This document shows, one piece after another, positions 27,365-35,961 of a stretch of 64,000 nt of DNA. Position 1 is the stretch's first letter. Each line of letters begins with the position of its first letter. Location: the NCBI RefSeq assembly GCF_026153515.1, contig NZ_CP110644.1, forward strand, positions 2,757,501-2,821,500, given 5' to 3'. The position numbers and the translations under genes were made by a program. This stretch comes from Pseudomonas sp. KU26590 (GTDB lineage: Bacteria; Pseudomonadota; Gammaproteobacteria; Pseudomonadales; Pseudomonadaceae). The notes under the pieces were generated by a model that worked only from the letters and a program-made list of their open reading frames with translations, did not search any database and was not told where the DNA came from.

Positions 27365-28363
27365 GTGATCAAAATGGAAGACGTGGCGAAGCGGGCGCGG
27401 GTATCGACGTCGACCGTTTCCCACGTGCTCAACGGCACGCGCAAGGTCAGCGACAAGACGGTGGAAGCGGTGCAGCGGGCGGTTCAGGACTTGGGCTACA
27501 TCCCCAACACCCTGGCGCGCTCGCTGGCCCGTTCGCGCACCAACACCATCGGCGTAGCGATCTCGGCGCTGTCGAACCACTATTTCAGCGAAACCGTGCA
27601 CGCCATCGAAACCGAATGCGCGCGCCACGGCATCATGATGTTGTTCGTCGACACCCACGACAATCCCGCCCAGGAACTGCGCGTGGTTCAGGCGCTGCAC
27701 CACCGACGTGTGGACGGCATTCTGCTCGCGCCGTCCAGCGATCCGCAGCAGGCAGCGTTGGCGTACCTGCGCAACAACGCGATTCCCAGCGTGCTGGTGG
27801 ACAGGATGGCGGTCGAGGGTTTCGATCAGGTCGGCGTCGAGAATCGTCTGTCCACCGCTGAGTTGGTGACGCACCTGATCGGCCACGGTCACCGGCGCAT
27901 TGCCATGATCGCCGGTCATCGCGGCCTGAGCACGACGGAGGAGCGGATCGAGGGCTACCGGCAGGCGCTGGTCGACGCTGATCTGCCGTGGGATCCGCAG
28001 TTGCTGATCGACGGCGAGTCGAACAGCGAATCGGCACGGGTCGCCACAGCAGCGCTGTTGCGCCTGAACCCGCCGCCCACGGCGATTCTGGCGGCGAATA
28101 ACCTGATGACCATTGGTGCGATGCACGCCTTGCGTGAAGCGAACATTGGCGTACCCGAGCACATGGCCCTGGTGGGTTTTGATGATTTCGACTGGGCGGA
28201 TTTTTTCCTGCCGCGCTTGAGCGTGATCGCTCAGCCGGTGCCGGCCCTGGGCGCGCGGGCGGTGCAGTTGCTGTTGCAGCGCATCGACGATCCCGAGGGC
28301 AAACGACTGTCGGAGCGACTGGCGCCGACGTTACGCATTCGCAATTCGTGTGGGTGCCTTTGA
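27365..28363 (+). CDS. LacI-family transcriptional regulator
   Basis: This 332-residue repressor has an N-terminal helix-turn-helix (MEDVAKRARVSTSTVSHVLNG, with hinge helix NTLARSLARSRTNTIG) and a sugar-binding C-terminal domain like RbsR. I chose GTG 27365 because an AAGGAG site lies eight bases upstream; ATG 27374 is an alternative. It sits inside the transporter operon between the binding protein and kinase genes, so it is autoregulated if it binds the palindromes at 23426-23450. The final residues (RNSCGCL) are cysteine-rich, as in several Pseudomonas RbsR-like proteins. A tandem repeat begins 15 bases after its stop. Confidence 0.92.
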   Translation: MIKMEDVAKRARVSTSTVSHVLNGTRKVSDKTVEAVQRAVQDLGYIPNTLARSLARSRTNTIGVAISALSNHYFSETVHAIETECARHGIMMLFVDTHDNPAQELRVVQALHHRRVDGILLAPSSDPQQAALAYLRNNAIPSVLVDRMAVEGFDQVGVENRLSTAELVTHLIGHGHRRIAMIAGHRGLSTTEERIEGYRQALVDADLPWDPQLLIDGESNSESARVATAALLRLNPPPTAILAANNLMTIGAMHALREANIGVPEHMALVGFDDFDWADFFLPRLSVIAQPVPALGARAVQLLLQRIDDPEGKRLSERLAPTLRIRNSCGCL

Positions 28364-28378
28364 GCGTCCGCTGCCATT

Positions 28379-28483
28379 CACCGGATTTTCAGGCACCGAG
28401 CTTCCAGTCACCGAACTTCCAGGCACCGAACTTCCAAGCGCCGAGTTTTCAGCCATCGAATTTTCAGGAACCCGATTTTCATG
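28379..28483 (+). repeat. 15-bp minisatellite, seven copies, ending on the xylB start codon
   Basis: Seven head-to-tail 15-bp units fill the whole LacI-xylB gap, with consensus CACCGAAYTTYCAGG. The last unit (28469-28483) ends in the xylB ATG, and the CAGGAA in the sixth and seventh units serves as its only ribosome-site-like sequence. No + strand frame has a stop within the repeat; one frame ends in TGA overlapping the xylB ATG. Confidence 0.9.
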
Positions 28484-29965
28484 AATCAGCTTGTTTCCCT
28501 GGGCATCGACCTCGGCACGTCCGAGCTCAAGGCTATTCTGCTGGACGCCGACGGCGAGGTGCTGGCCCGGGCCGGTGCGCGGGTGGAGGTCAGCCGACGG
28601 CAGTCGGGCTGGTCGGAGCAGAACCCGGCTGACTGGTGGCAGGCCTGTCTGTCGGCGCTGGGCCAGTTGCGGGCAACCAATCCCCAGGCGTGGACGCGGG
28701 TGGCTTGCATCGGGCTGTCGGGGCAGATGCACGGCGCGGTTCTTCTGGATGCGGCGGAGCAGGTGCTGTATCCGGCGATTCTCTGGGACGATTCGCGCGC
28801 TGTGGTTGAAGCGTCGCGGCTCAACGAAGATTTCCCGGATTACGCCGCAGTCACCGGCAGCCTGGCCATGGCCGGCCTCACCGCGCCGAAGCTTGTGTGG
28901 ATGCAGCAGCACGAGCCGCAGGTGTTCGCGCGCATTGCCAGCGTGCTGTCGCCGAAGGATTACCTGCGTTTGCTGCTGACCGGCGAGCAGGTGAGTGATA
29001 TGTCCGACGCCGCCGGCACGTTGTGGCTGGATGTGGCGAAGCGCGAATGGTACGCGCCGATGCTCCACGCCACCGGGCTGACCATCGAGCAGATGCCCCG
29101 GTTGCTGGAGGCCGATCAACCGTCGGCCGGGCTGAGTGCCGAGGCAGCGCATGCGTTGGGCTTGCCGCTGGGTCTGCCCGTGGCCGCAGGCGGTGGCGAC
29201 AACCCGGTTTCCGCGGTAGGCATCGGCGCGATCAACGCCGGTGATGCGTTCGTCACCCTCGGCACCAGCGCGGCGATTGTTGCGATCACGGATCATCCGG
29301 CTGGCAAGCCGGCCAGCGCCGTGCACAGCTTCTGCCACGCGTTGCCGCAGCGTTGGTACACCATGGGCGCGATGCTGGCCGGGGCGAGCTGCCTGCGCTG
29401 GGTCACCCGCTTGTTGGGTCAGCCCGATGAGCAGGCGTTGCTCGATCAGGTTCACGCTGGGTTGCCGGTCGATCAGCCGGTGGCGGTGTCCAGTCCGCTG
29501 TTTCTGCCGTACCTCGCGGGCGAGCGCACGCCGCACAACGACCCGCTGCTGCGCGGCGGATTCATGAACCTGGGCCACGACAGCACGCCGGCGATGTTGG
29601 GCTATGCGGTACTTGAGGGTGTTGGGTTCGGACTGCTGGACGCAATGAACGCCACGCTGTCCGCCGGCGCCACGGTCAACGCCTGCGCGCTGGTGGGCGG
29701 CGGGGCACGCAGCGAATACTGGGCACAGCTGCTGGCCAACATTCTTGATCGCGAGGTGTACACCTTACACGGCAGCGAACTCAGCGCGTGCATGGGTGCG
29801 GCGAAGCTGGGTTTTCTGTCGATCGGGGAGGGGGCTGAGTTGCTGAAGCGGGGGATGGCGGTGAAGGCGCGTTATCAGCCGATGCCGGCGGTGCAGGGGG
29901 CGTTGCAGGCGCGATACGGGAAATTCAAAGGCTTGCTGGGTGCCGCGCAAGTATTGCGTGCCTGA
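28481..29965 (+). CDS. xylB: Xylulokinase (FGGY family)
   Basis: This 494-residue FGGY kinase matches XylB in length and motifs: N-terminal ATPase fold SLGIDLGTSELKAILLD (about residue 5), the XylB-specific GLSGQMHGAVLLD (about 77), AILWDDSR, the catalytic Asp in AAGGGDNPVSAVG (about 235), GTSAAI and the C-terminal VGGGARSEYWAQLLANIL. It should phosphorylate D-xylulose to xylulose 5-phosphate in the cytoplasm. It takes the place that ribokinase has in rbs operons, suggesting the transporter feeds xylulose or a precursor such as xylitol or arabitol, but no dehydrogenase or isomerase gene is present. Its start codon lies in the minisatellite. Confidence 0.9.
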   Translation: MNQLVSLGIDLGTSELKAILLDADGEVLARAGARVEVSRRQSGWSEQNPADWWQACLSALGQLRATNPQAWTRVACIGLSGQMHGAVLLDAAEQVLYPAILWDDSRAVVEASRLNEDFPDYAAVTGSLAMAGLTAPKLVWMQQHEPQVFARIASVLSPKDYLRLLLTGEQVSDMSDAAGTLWLDVAKREWYAPMLHATGLTIEQMPRLLEADQPSAGLSAEAAHALGLPLGLPVAAGGGDNPVSAVGIGAINAGDAFVTLGTSAAIVAITDHPAGKPASAVHSFCHALPQRWYTMGAMLAGASCLRWVTRLLGQPDEQALLDQVHAGLPVDQPVAVSSPLFLPYLAGERTPHNDPLLRGGFMNLGHDSTPAMLGYAVLEGVGFGLLDAMNATLSAGATVNACALVGGGARSEYWAQLLANILDREVYTLHGSELSACMGAAKLGFLSIGEGAELLKRGMAVKARYQPMPAVQGALQARYGKFKGLLGAAQVLRA

Positions 29966-29976
29966 CGTCCAGTGCG

Positions 29977-30005
29977 GCATGCCACGCAGAGCGTGGGCAC
30001 GATCA
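29977..30005. repeat. Dispersed repeat, inverse copy of cgatcgttcccacgctc
   Basis: The segment gccacgcagagcgtgggcac with flanks matches the element at 14697 in opposite orientation. It lies just after xylB. Confidence 0.5.
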
Positions 30006-30056
30006 CAAGTGTTTGCGTTCGCCGCTGATTTCGGGCGCTTTCGAGATTTACTGTGG

Positions 30057-30136
30057 GAGCCGGCTTGCTGGCGAATGCGGTGGGTCAGAACAGAAGGTGT
30101 CGCCTGACAAAGCGCGTTCGCCAGCAAGCCGGCTCC
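30057..30136. repeat. REP inverted pair (gagccggcttgctggcgaa family)
   Basis: Inverted arms at 30057-30075 and 30117-30136 form a stem in the gap between the convergent xylB and paoC genes. This is a third REP family in the window. Confidence 0.8.
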
Positions 30137-30188
30137 TTGGGTTTTGCGTATGTCGCTCAGTTTGGACGCTGCCTATCGAAATCAAAGG

Positions 30189-30252
30189 CTTCCCGGCTAA
30201 AGCCGGTCCTACTGACTGCACGCGGTGAGTAGGACCGGCTTTAGCCGGGAAG
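30189..30252 (+). repeat. REPIN of the array family, single copy
   Basis: A perfect 24-bp inverted repeat (cttcccggctaaagccggtc... and its complement) surrounds a 16-nt loop containing cacgcggt. It is the same element that is tandemly amplified at 40.7 and 61.3 kb, and it may end both the xylB and paoC transcripts. Confidence 0.88.
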
Positions 30253-30281
30253 AGGACAGTCAGGGCGCTGGAGTTTCCGGC

Positions 30282-32513
30282 TCAGACCTTCATCGTCGGC
30301 GGCAACTCCATCAATTTATCCAGCGTAATAGGCAAATCCCGAATGCGTTTGCCGGTGGCGTGTGAGACAGCATTGGCCACCGCCGCGGCAAGCCCGGTGA
30401 TGCCGATCTCGCCAATCCCGCGCGCGCCGAACTCGTTGAGCTCGAAGTCCGGGTAGTCCAGCAGGATCACGTCAATCTCCGGCTGGTCGGCGTGCACCGG
30501 CACCACGTATTCGGCGTAGTTGTTGTTCACCGGCATGCCGTTGCGCTCGTCGAAGTCCGTCGCTTCAAACAGCGCCATGCCGACGCCCATGACGATCGCG
30601 CCCTCGACCTGATTGAGCGCGGTTTTCTGGTTGATGACCTTGCCCACGTCGATCGCACTGACCACCCGCGACACGCGCAGTCGCGAGATGCCCGGGTCCC
30701 AGCGCACTTCGACGAAATGCACGCCGAAGGAGCGGAACGAGTGCTTGCTGGTGTCGTTCATGCCGGTTTTCGCTTCACCGAAGGCACTGCCCTGCTTCTG
30801 CGCCTTCAGCACATCGGCGATCGCAAACGTCTTGTCACCGCTTTTCAACTGGCCCTGCTCGAAGCTCACCTGATCAGCCTTGACGCCGGCAAACACGCCC
30901 TTGGGCGCGGTCGCAAACGCCTTCAACTGTTCAACGGCCTGGCGGGTGGCTTCGGCGATGGCTGGCAGCACGCTCGCCGTCGCCCACGATCCGCCCGACA
31001 CTGGCGCCGGCGGGAACGACGAATTGCCCAGCTCGACGTCGATCTTGTCCAGCGGGATGCCGGTGATGCTGCTGACCACCTGGGCGACGATGGTGTAGGT
31101 GCCGGTGCCGATGTCCTGCACACCACATATGGCCCAGGCCGTGCCATCGGCGCGCAGCGCGACTTGCGCTTCGGCGGGGGTGCGATAGGCGTCCCAGTTA
31201 CAAGCGGCCATGCCGTAACCGATGACCTCGGTGCCGTCTTTCATCGAGCCCGGCACCCGGTTGCGTTGGCTCCAGCCGAAGCGCTCGGCGGCCTTGTCGA
31301 TGCACTCCTGCAGATGATTGCTCGACCACGGCAAGTTCTGGCTCTCGTCGCGCTCGGACACGTTGAGCTTGCGGAATTCAAGCGGGTCCATGCCGACTTT
31401 TTCCGCCATCTCGTCAATGGCCGATTCCAGGGCGAACAGCCCTGGCGCTGCACCGGGCGCGCGCATGGAGGTCGGCGTGCCGCGATTGACCTCGATGATC
31501 TTGTGGGTGACCAGTACGTTCGCGCAGCTGTAGAGGCTCTTGGTCGAGGTGCCGCAGTTTTCCTTGTACGGGTCGGTGAAGGACGTCGTATTGATCGACT
31601 CATGGCGCACCGACACCAGCTTGCCCTTGTCATCGGTGGCCAGACGCATGCGCTGACGGGTTTCCGGGCGATGGCCGGTGGTGGTGAACATCTGTTGGCG
31701 TGGCACGACCAGTTGCACCGGGCGGTTGAGCATCTTGGCAGCACCGCAGGCGGCGACCGAATGGGGCCAGATCCACAACTTGCTGCCGAAACCGGAGCCA
31801 ATGAACGGCGCCCGCACTTCGACCTTCTCCGGGATCAGACCGAAGATTTTCGCCAGGGAGTTGCGGTGGGCGACCACGCCTTGGGTCGCCTCGTACACAA
31901 TCAGGCGGCCGTCTTCCCAACTGGCAACGGTGGCGTGCATTTCCATCGGGTTGTGGGTTTCCACCGGTGTCGAATAGGTGGTGTCGATGCTGTGGGCCGC
32001 GCCGTCGAACGCAGCGGCGGCGTCACCCCGGCTGTGGTTCGGGCTGCCGTCCTGTAGCGAGCCGGCTTTCAGGCCCTGTTCGAGGTTCGCCACGGCGTCG
32101 GTTTTGCTGTAGCTGACTTTGATTTTGTAAGCGGCGGCGCGCGCGTGCTCGAAGGTATCAGCCACCACCAGCGCAACGAACTGCCCGGCGTAATGCACTG
32201 TGTCGTCTTCGAACGGCAGGCGGCTTTCATCGGACTTGGCCGCCTTGAGGATCTGCGCGAAGGACATCGGCAGCGTCGAGTTGTGATAAAGCGACGGGAA
32301 GTTGCCGTGGTGCAGAATCTCCAGCACGCCCGGCGATTTTCGCGCGGCGTCCAGTTCAAGGCCGGTGATCTTGCCGCTGGCCACGGTGCTGAACACGCCG
32401 TAGCCGTAGGCCATATTTTTCAGGTGGTGGTCGGACGCGTACATCGCGCTGCCGGTGACCTTACGCTGGCCATCAATGCGGCGGGGTGCCGAGCCAATCA
32501 TTGCATCCGTCAT
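30282..32513 (-). CDS. paoC: Periplasmic aldehyde oxidoreductase, molybdenum subunit
   Basis: This 743-residue xanthine-oxidase-family large subunit shows GVFSTVASGKITGLELDAA near the N-terminus, the Moco/substrate regions GSGFGSKLWIWPH, RAPGAAPGLFALESAIDEMA and GTYTIVAQVVS, and the catalytic Glu in GARGIGEIGITG near residue 702. The size fits E. coli PaoC (732). PaoABC oxidises aromatic and other aldehydes to acids in the periplasm using MCD-type molybdenum cofactor. The ATG at 32513 with a GGAGGA site starts 14 nt after paoB. Export is expected by hitchhiking on the Tat signal of PaoA. Confidence 0.92.
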   Translation of the reverse strand: MTDAMIGSAPRRIDGQRKVTGSAMYASDHHLKNMAYGYGVFSTVASGKITGLELDAARKSPGVLEILHHGNFPSLYHNSTLPMSFAQILKAAKSDESRLPFEDDTVHYAGQFVALVVADTFEHARAAAYKIKVSYSKTDAVANLEQGLKAGSLQDGSPNHSRGDAAAAFDGAAHSIDTTYSTPVETHNPMEMHATVASWEDGRLIVYEATQGVVAHRNSLAKIFGLIPEKVEVRAPFIGSGFGSKLWIWPHSVAACGAAKMLNRPVQLVVPRQQMFTTTGHRPETRQRMRLATDDKGKLVSVRHESINTTSFTDPYKENCGTSTKSLYSCANVLVTHKIIEVNRGTPTSMRAPGAAPGLFALESAIDEMAEKVGMDPLEFRKLNVSERDESQNLPWSSNHLQECIDKAAERFGWSQRNRVPGSMKDGTEVIGYGMAACNWDAYRTPAEAQVALRADGTAWAICGVQDIGTGTYTIVAQVVSSITGIPLDKIDVELGNSSFPPAPVSGGSWATASVLPAIAEATRQAVEQLKAFATAPKGVFAGVKADQVSFEQGQLKSGDKTFAIADVLKAQKQGSAFGEAKTGMNDTSKHSFRSFGVHFVEVRWDPGISRLRVSRVVSAIDVGKVINQKTALNQVEGAIVMGVGMALFEATDFDERNGMPVNNNYAEYVVPVHADQPEIDVILLDYPDFELNEFGARGIGEIGITGLAAAVANAVSHATGKRIRDLPITLDKLMELPPTMKV

Positions 32514-32527
32514 GGTGAATCCTCCGG

Positions 32528-33511
32528 TCAGGCGTTCAAGGTGCCAAGGTTGCGCACGATGGCCTGCTGCCCCAACGCGATCTTGTAGGCGTTGTGGCGA
32601 TAGGCTTTGGCGCCCTTGAGGGCGATGGCGGCGACTTTCTCGAGGGTCTGCGGCGTGAGGGTCTGGCCCTTCAACGCCTGCTCGGCTTCGACCGACCGCC
32701 AGGGTTTGGTGCCGACGCCGCCCAGCGCCACCCGCGCGTCACGCACGGTGTTGCCGTCCATGACGACGATCACGGCGCTGGACGCCAGGGCGAACTGGTA
32801 AGAGGCGCGGTCACGCAGCTTCAGGTAAGCGGACTTATTGCCGGCCATGGGTGCAGAGAGCACCACGTGGGTGATCAACTCATCGTCCAGCAGCGCGTGT
32901 TCTTTCCACGGCGTCGCGCCGGGCAGCAGGTGGAAATCAGCGAAATCAACACTGCGCTTTCCCTTCGGACCCTGCACCTCGACCGTCGCGCCAATGGCGA
33001 CCATCGCCACGCACATGTCCGAAGGATGAGAGGCGATGCACTGGTCGCTGGTGCCGAGTACGGCGTGCACGCTGCGATTGTGCCCGTCGATAGCGGCGCA
33101 ACCTGAGCCCGGTTCGCGCTTGTTGCAGGGCGAATAACCGTCGCGGAAATAGTTGCAGCGCACCCGTTGCATCACGTTACCGGCCGTCGTGGCCTTGTTG
33201 CGCAACTGAGTGGTGGCGCCGGACAGCAACGCCTGGGACAGCACGGCATAGTGCTCGACGATGTGCGCGTGATGGGCCAGTTCGGTATTGCTGACCAGCG
33301 CACCGATGCGCACGCTGCCGTCATTCTGCACCTCAATCTGCTTGAGGGAGAGGTGATTGACGTCGATCACCTCATCGGCCGGCATGATGTCGAGCTTGAC
33401 CAAGTCAAGCAATGTCGTGCCGCCGGCGAGGAAGAAGGTGGTCGGGCTTTTCGCGTGGGTCGCCACGGCCTGTTCGACACTGTTGGCGCGCACGTAATCA
33501 AAGGCTCTCAT
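32528..33511 (-). CDS. paoB: Periplasmic aldehyde oxidoreductase, FAD and 4Fe-4S subunit
   Basis: This 327-residue protein has the FAD-binding motif FFLAGGTTLLDLVKL (about residue 27) and LLSGATTQLRNKATTAGNVMQ (about 105). It then has the extra cysteine cluster CNYFRDGYSPCNKREPGSGC (about residues 125-145), which in E. coli PaoB holds an unusual [4Fe-4S] centre and separates Pao from ordinary xanthine dehydrogenases. The ATG at 33511 shares one base with the paoA stop (TGATG) and follows AGGAGG. A longer open frame upstream lies over paoA in another frame and is meaningless. Confidence 0.92.
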   Translation of the reverse strand: MRAFDYVRANSVEQAVATHAKSPTTFFLAGGTTLLDLVKLDIMPADEVIDVNHLSLKQIEVQNDGSVRIGALVSNTELAHHAHIVEHYAVLSQALLSGATTQLRNKATTAGNVMQRVRCNYFRDGYSPCNKREPGSGCAAIDGHNRSVHAVLGTSDQCIASHPSDMCVAMVAIGATVEVQGPKGKRSVDFADFHLLPGATPWKEHALLDDELITHVVLSAPMAGNKSAYLKLRDRASYQFALASSAVIVVMDGNTVRDARVALGGVGTKPWRSVEAEQALKGQTLTPQTLEKVAAIALKGAKAYRHNAYKIALGQQAIVRNLGTLNA

Positions 33512-34182
33512 CAGCTCACCTCCTGGACTTTGATGCGCGCCGACTGGATCGCCGCGAGGATGTTCTTGTACGCGCCGCAGCGGCAGATGTTGCCGCTCAT
33601 GGCTTCGCGCACGCTGTGATCGTCGGTGCCGATGTTCTTGTCTTTCAACAACGCCGCCGCGCTCATGATCTGCCCGGAGGTGCAATAGCCGCACTGGTAG
33701 GCGTCGTGTTCCCAGAAGGCTTCCTGCACCGGGTGCAACTTGCCGTTCTGCGCCAGGCCTTCGATGGTGGTGATGTCGTCGCCTTCGTGCATGGCTGCGA
33801 GGGACAGGCACGAATTGATCGCCACGCCATTCACGTGAACCGTGCAGGCGCCGCACTGGCCGTGGTCGCAGCCTTTCTTGGTGCCGGTGAGTTGCAGACG
33901 ATCACGCAACACATCCAGCAGCGCGGCGTTGGCCGGCAGGTTAAGCGTGTGGGCCTGGCCGTTGACCTTCAGGGTCATGCGCCGCTCGTCGGCCGCAGGC
34001 GGGTCGAGGTCATCGGCGACAGCGGCCTGGGCTTCCAGCGCCTGGGTCCAGATCGGCGCCGTTGCGGCAGCGAGGCTGGACACGCCGATGGATTTGAGAA
34101 AGTTGCGGCGGGAAGGGGCGGTGAAGGTCTTGAGGTCACAAGACGGTTCTTCTTTATTGGGGCGATCAGGCTGATCGGTCAT
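33511..34182 (-). CDS. paoA: Periplasmic aldehyde oxidoreductase, 2Fe-2S subunit with Tat signal
   Basis: This 223-residue protein has a twin-arginine signal (PSRRNFLKSIGVSSLAAATAP, residues about 25-45). It has two [2Fe-2S] domains: plant-type CDHGQCGACTVHVNG and the alpha-helical CGYCTSGQIMSA ... GNICRCGAYKN. It passes electrons from the molybdenum site and is the Tat export carrier for the whole complex. The ATG at 34182 is chosen because it gives the Tat signal a normal short n-region; the frame is open upstream to 34482 over non-coding DNA. First gene of paoABC; the 392-bp gap upstream should hold the promoter. Confidence 0.92.
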   Translation of the reverse strand: MTDQPDRPNKEEPSCDLKTFTAPSRRNFLKSIGVSSLAAATAPIWTQALEAQAAVADDLDPPAADERRMTLKVNGQAHTLNLPANAALLDVLRDRLQLTGTKKGCDHGQCGACTVHVNGVAINSCLSLAAMHEGDDITTIEGLAQNGKLHPVQEAFWEHDAYQCGYCTSGQIMSAAALLKDKNIGTDDHSVREAMSGNICRCGAYKNILAAIQSARIKVQEVS

Positions 34183-34574
34183 GTACGGGTTCCTCGTCAG
34201 CGTTGGGTCAGACCTGGCGGCCGACGGTGGGCGGACGCGCGGGCAGGGACGACAGGTGGAACGGCATCCGGTATGGCTGGAGTTAACGGCAGTCTTCAAG
34301 GTGACGGCAGCCTTAAACGATAACCAATGCGCACGCACTGCATTCAGTTGAATCCGTGCATGCACTGGTGAGTCGTTCTCTCTAATCCGTGGCGCTTGTG
34401 TCAGCAGCGAGGGCTGGCGCCTTGACGGGATCAGCAAAAGCAGGCGGAGCTGGCCATGACTCAAGGGTTGTGACCGAAGCACCGGGGGATGGTTGCGGAT
34501 ATTTCACGAGCGGAAAAATCACAGAATGTTACGAGTGCCCGGGGCGGCGAAACCGCACCCGGGAACCCCAGGCA
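34183..34574. other. paoA upstream region; hairpin after the aldehyde reductase gene
   Basis: A GC-rich stem-loop at 34538-34563 (cccggggcgg and ccgcacccggg) lies just after the reductase stop codon and may end its transcript; the T-rich stretch follows about 15 nt later, so it is a weak terminator. Otherwise I see no gene in the stretch, which must also contain the paoABC promoter. Confidence 0.4.
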
Positions 34575-35639
34575 TCAGGCGGCTGACGCTTCTTCTTTCA
34601 GGGTCGCCATGTCGATGACAAAGCGGTACTTCACGTCACCCTTGATCATGCGCTCGTACGCTTCGTTGATGTCCTTCATGTGGATCATCTCGATGTCGGA
34701 GACGATGCCGTGCTTGGCGCAGAAATCCAGCATTTCCTGGGTTTCCTGAATCCCGCCGATGAGCGAGCCGGCGAGGCTACGGCGTTTGAAGATCAGGTTG
34801 AACACGCCTGGCGACGGGTGCGGCTGATCCGGCGCGCCTACCAGGGTCATGGTGCCGTCACGCTTGAGCAGGTTCAGGAACGGATCGAGATTGTGCGGCG
34901 CCGCCACGGTGTTGAGGATGAAATCGAGCTGATTGGTCTGGGTGGCCATTTCATCAGCGTTTTTCGAGACGATGACTTCATCGGCGCCCAGGCGCAGGCC
35001 GTCTTCACGCTTGTTCGGCGAGGTAGTGAACAGCACCACGTGGGCGCCCATGGCGTGGGCGATCTTCACCGCCATGTGACCGAGGCCGCCCAGCCCGACG
35101 ACGCCGACCTTCTTGCCCGGGCCGACTTTCCAGTGGTGCAGCGGCGAGTAGGTGGTGATCCCGGCGCACAGCAGCGGGGCGACGGCGGCCAGATTGTCGC
35201 TGTGGGAAATCTTCAGGACGAATTTTTCTTTCACCACGATCTTGTCGGAGTAGCCACCGTGGGTGTTCTCACCGCCAAACACCGGGCCGTTGTAAGTGCC
35301 GGTGAAGCCGTTTTCGCAGTATTGCTCTTCGCCTTCCGCGCAGGACGCGCAGTGCTGGCAGCTGTCGACCATGCAGCCGACACCGGCCAGGTCGCCGACC
35401 TTGAAGTGGGTGACGTTGGCGCCGACTGCGGTGACCTTGCCGACAATCTCGTGGCCCGGTACCGACGGATACAGGGTGTTGTGCCATTCGTTGCGCGCGG
35501 TGTGCAGGTCCGAGTGGCAGACGCCGCAGAACAGGATGTCGATCTGCACGTCATCGGCGCCCGGGTCGCGACGCTCGATCTGAAACGGAGCCAGTTTGTC
35601 GGTGGATTTTTGCGCGGCGTAGCTGTAAGTCTTGATCAT
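34575..35639 (-). CDS. yahK: Zinc-dependent NADP(H) aldehyde reductase / alcohol dehydrogenase (YahK-like)
   Basis: This 354-residue MDR enzyme follows E. coli YahK closely as I recall it: catalytic zinc residues in FCGVCHSDLHTARNEW and GHEIVGKV, the structural-zinc cysteines CQHCASCAEGEEQYC, the nucleotide fold GVVGLGGLGHMAVKIAHAMG and ILNTVAAPHNLDPFL. YahK reduces a broad set of aldehydes with NADPH in the cytoplasm. The ATG at 35639 has a GGAG site. It lies directly upstream of, and in line with, paoABC (392 bp gap), so a periplasmic oxidase and a cytosolic reductase for aldehydes are neighbours. Confidence 0.9.
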   Translation of the reverse strand: MIKTYSYAAQKSTDKLAPFQIERRDPGADDVQIDILFCGVCHSDLHTARNEWHNTLYPSVPGHEIVGKVTAVGANVTHFKVGDLAGVGCMVDSCQHCASCAEGEEQYCENGFTGTYNGPVFGGENTHGGYSDKIVVKEKFVLKISHSDNLAAVAPLLCAGITTYSPLHHWKVGPGKKVGVVGLGGLGHMAVKIAHAMGAHVVLFTTSPNKREDGLRLGADEVIVSKNADEMATQTNQLDFILNTVAAPHNLDPFLNLLKRDGTMTLVGAPDQPHPSPGVFNLIFKRRSLAGSLIGGIQETQEMLDFCAKHGIVSDIEMIHMKDINEAYERMIKGDVKYRFVIDMATLKEEASAA

Positions 35640-35961
35640 TGGGTGATCATCTCCAGTGGGGCAAAAAGACGGGTGACAGTATTCAGTGACAGGCGAGGGC
35701 GCTCAAAGGTCAATGCCGTAACATGAAACCGTCGCTGCCGGGCTCTCTGACAAGCTGTGTGAGCGGACTGTGTAAACAGAGTGCGGGGTTAAATCTTTCA
35801 CTTTGCAGACCGCTATAGGGCCGTACGGCGGGTAATTGCAATTAATGTCGTGGAATTCGGTTTTTTCGTCGCGAATAGACCGCGTATGCGAATATGCCGC
35901 TTGCAACCTTCTGTCACACCCCATGAAGATAGCGCAGTCTGACGCTGGCAATGGAGCGCCT
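35640..35961. promoter_or_regulatory. Divergent promoter region with palindrome TAATTGCAATTA
   Basis: The 322-bp gap between the reductase gene and the GGDEF-EAL gene is AT-richer than its neighbours and holds a perfect 12-bp palindrome at 35833-35844, a candidate operator. No small gene is convincing; frames across it lack ribosome sites. Confidence 0.4.

Noticed and set aside
28348..28632. Protein with pentapeptide repeats (SPDFQ, APSFQ, SPNFQ)
   Set aside because: The repeats come from the 15-bp DNA minisatellite. The frame starts inside the LacI gene and continues over xylB out of frame, so a real protein is unlikely.
30492..32057. Open frame of about 520 codons on the plus strand
   Set aside because: It is antisense to paoC, with composition typical of reverse-complement reading of GC-rich coding DNA; no recognisable domain.
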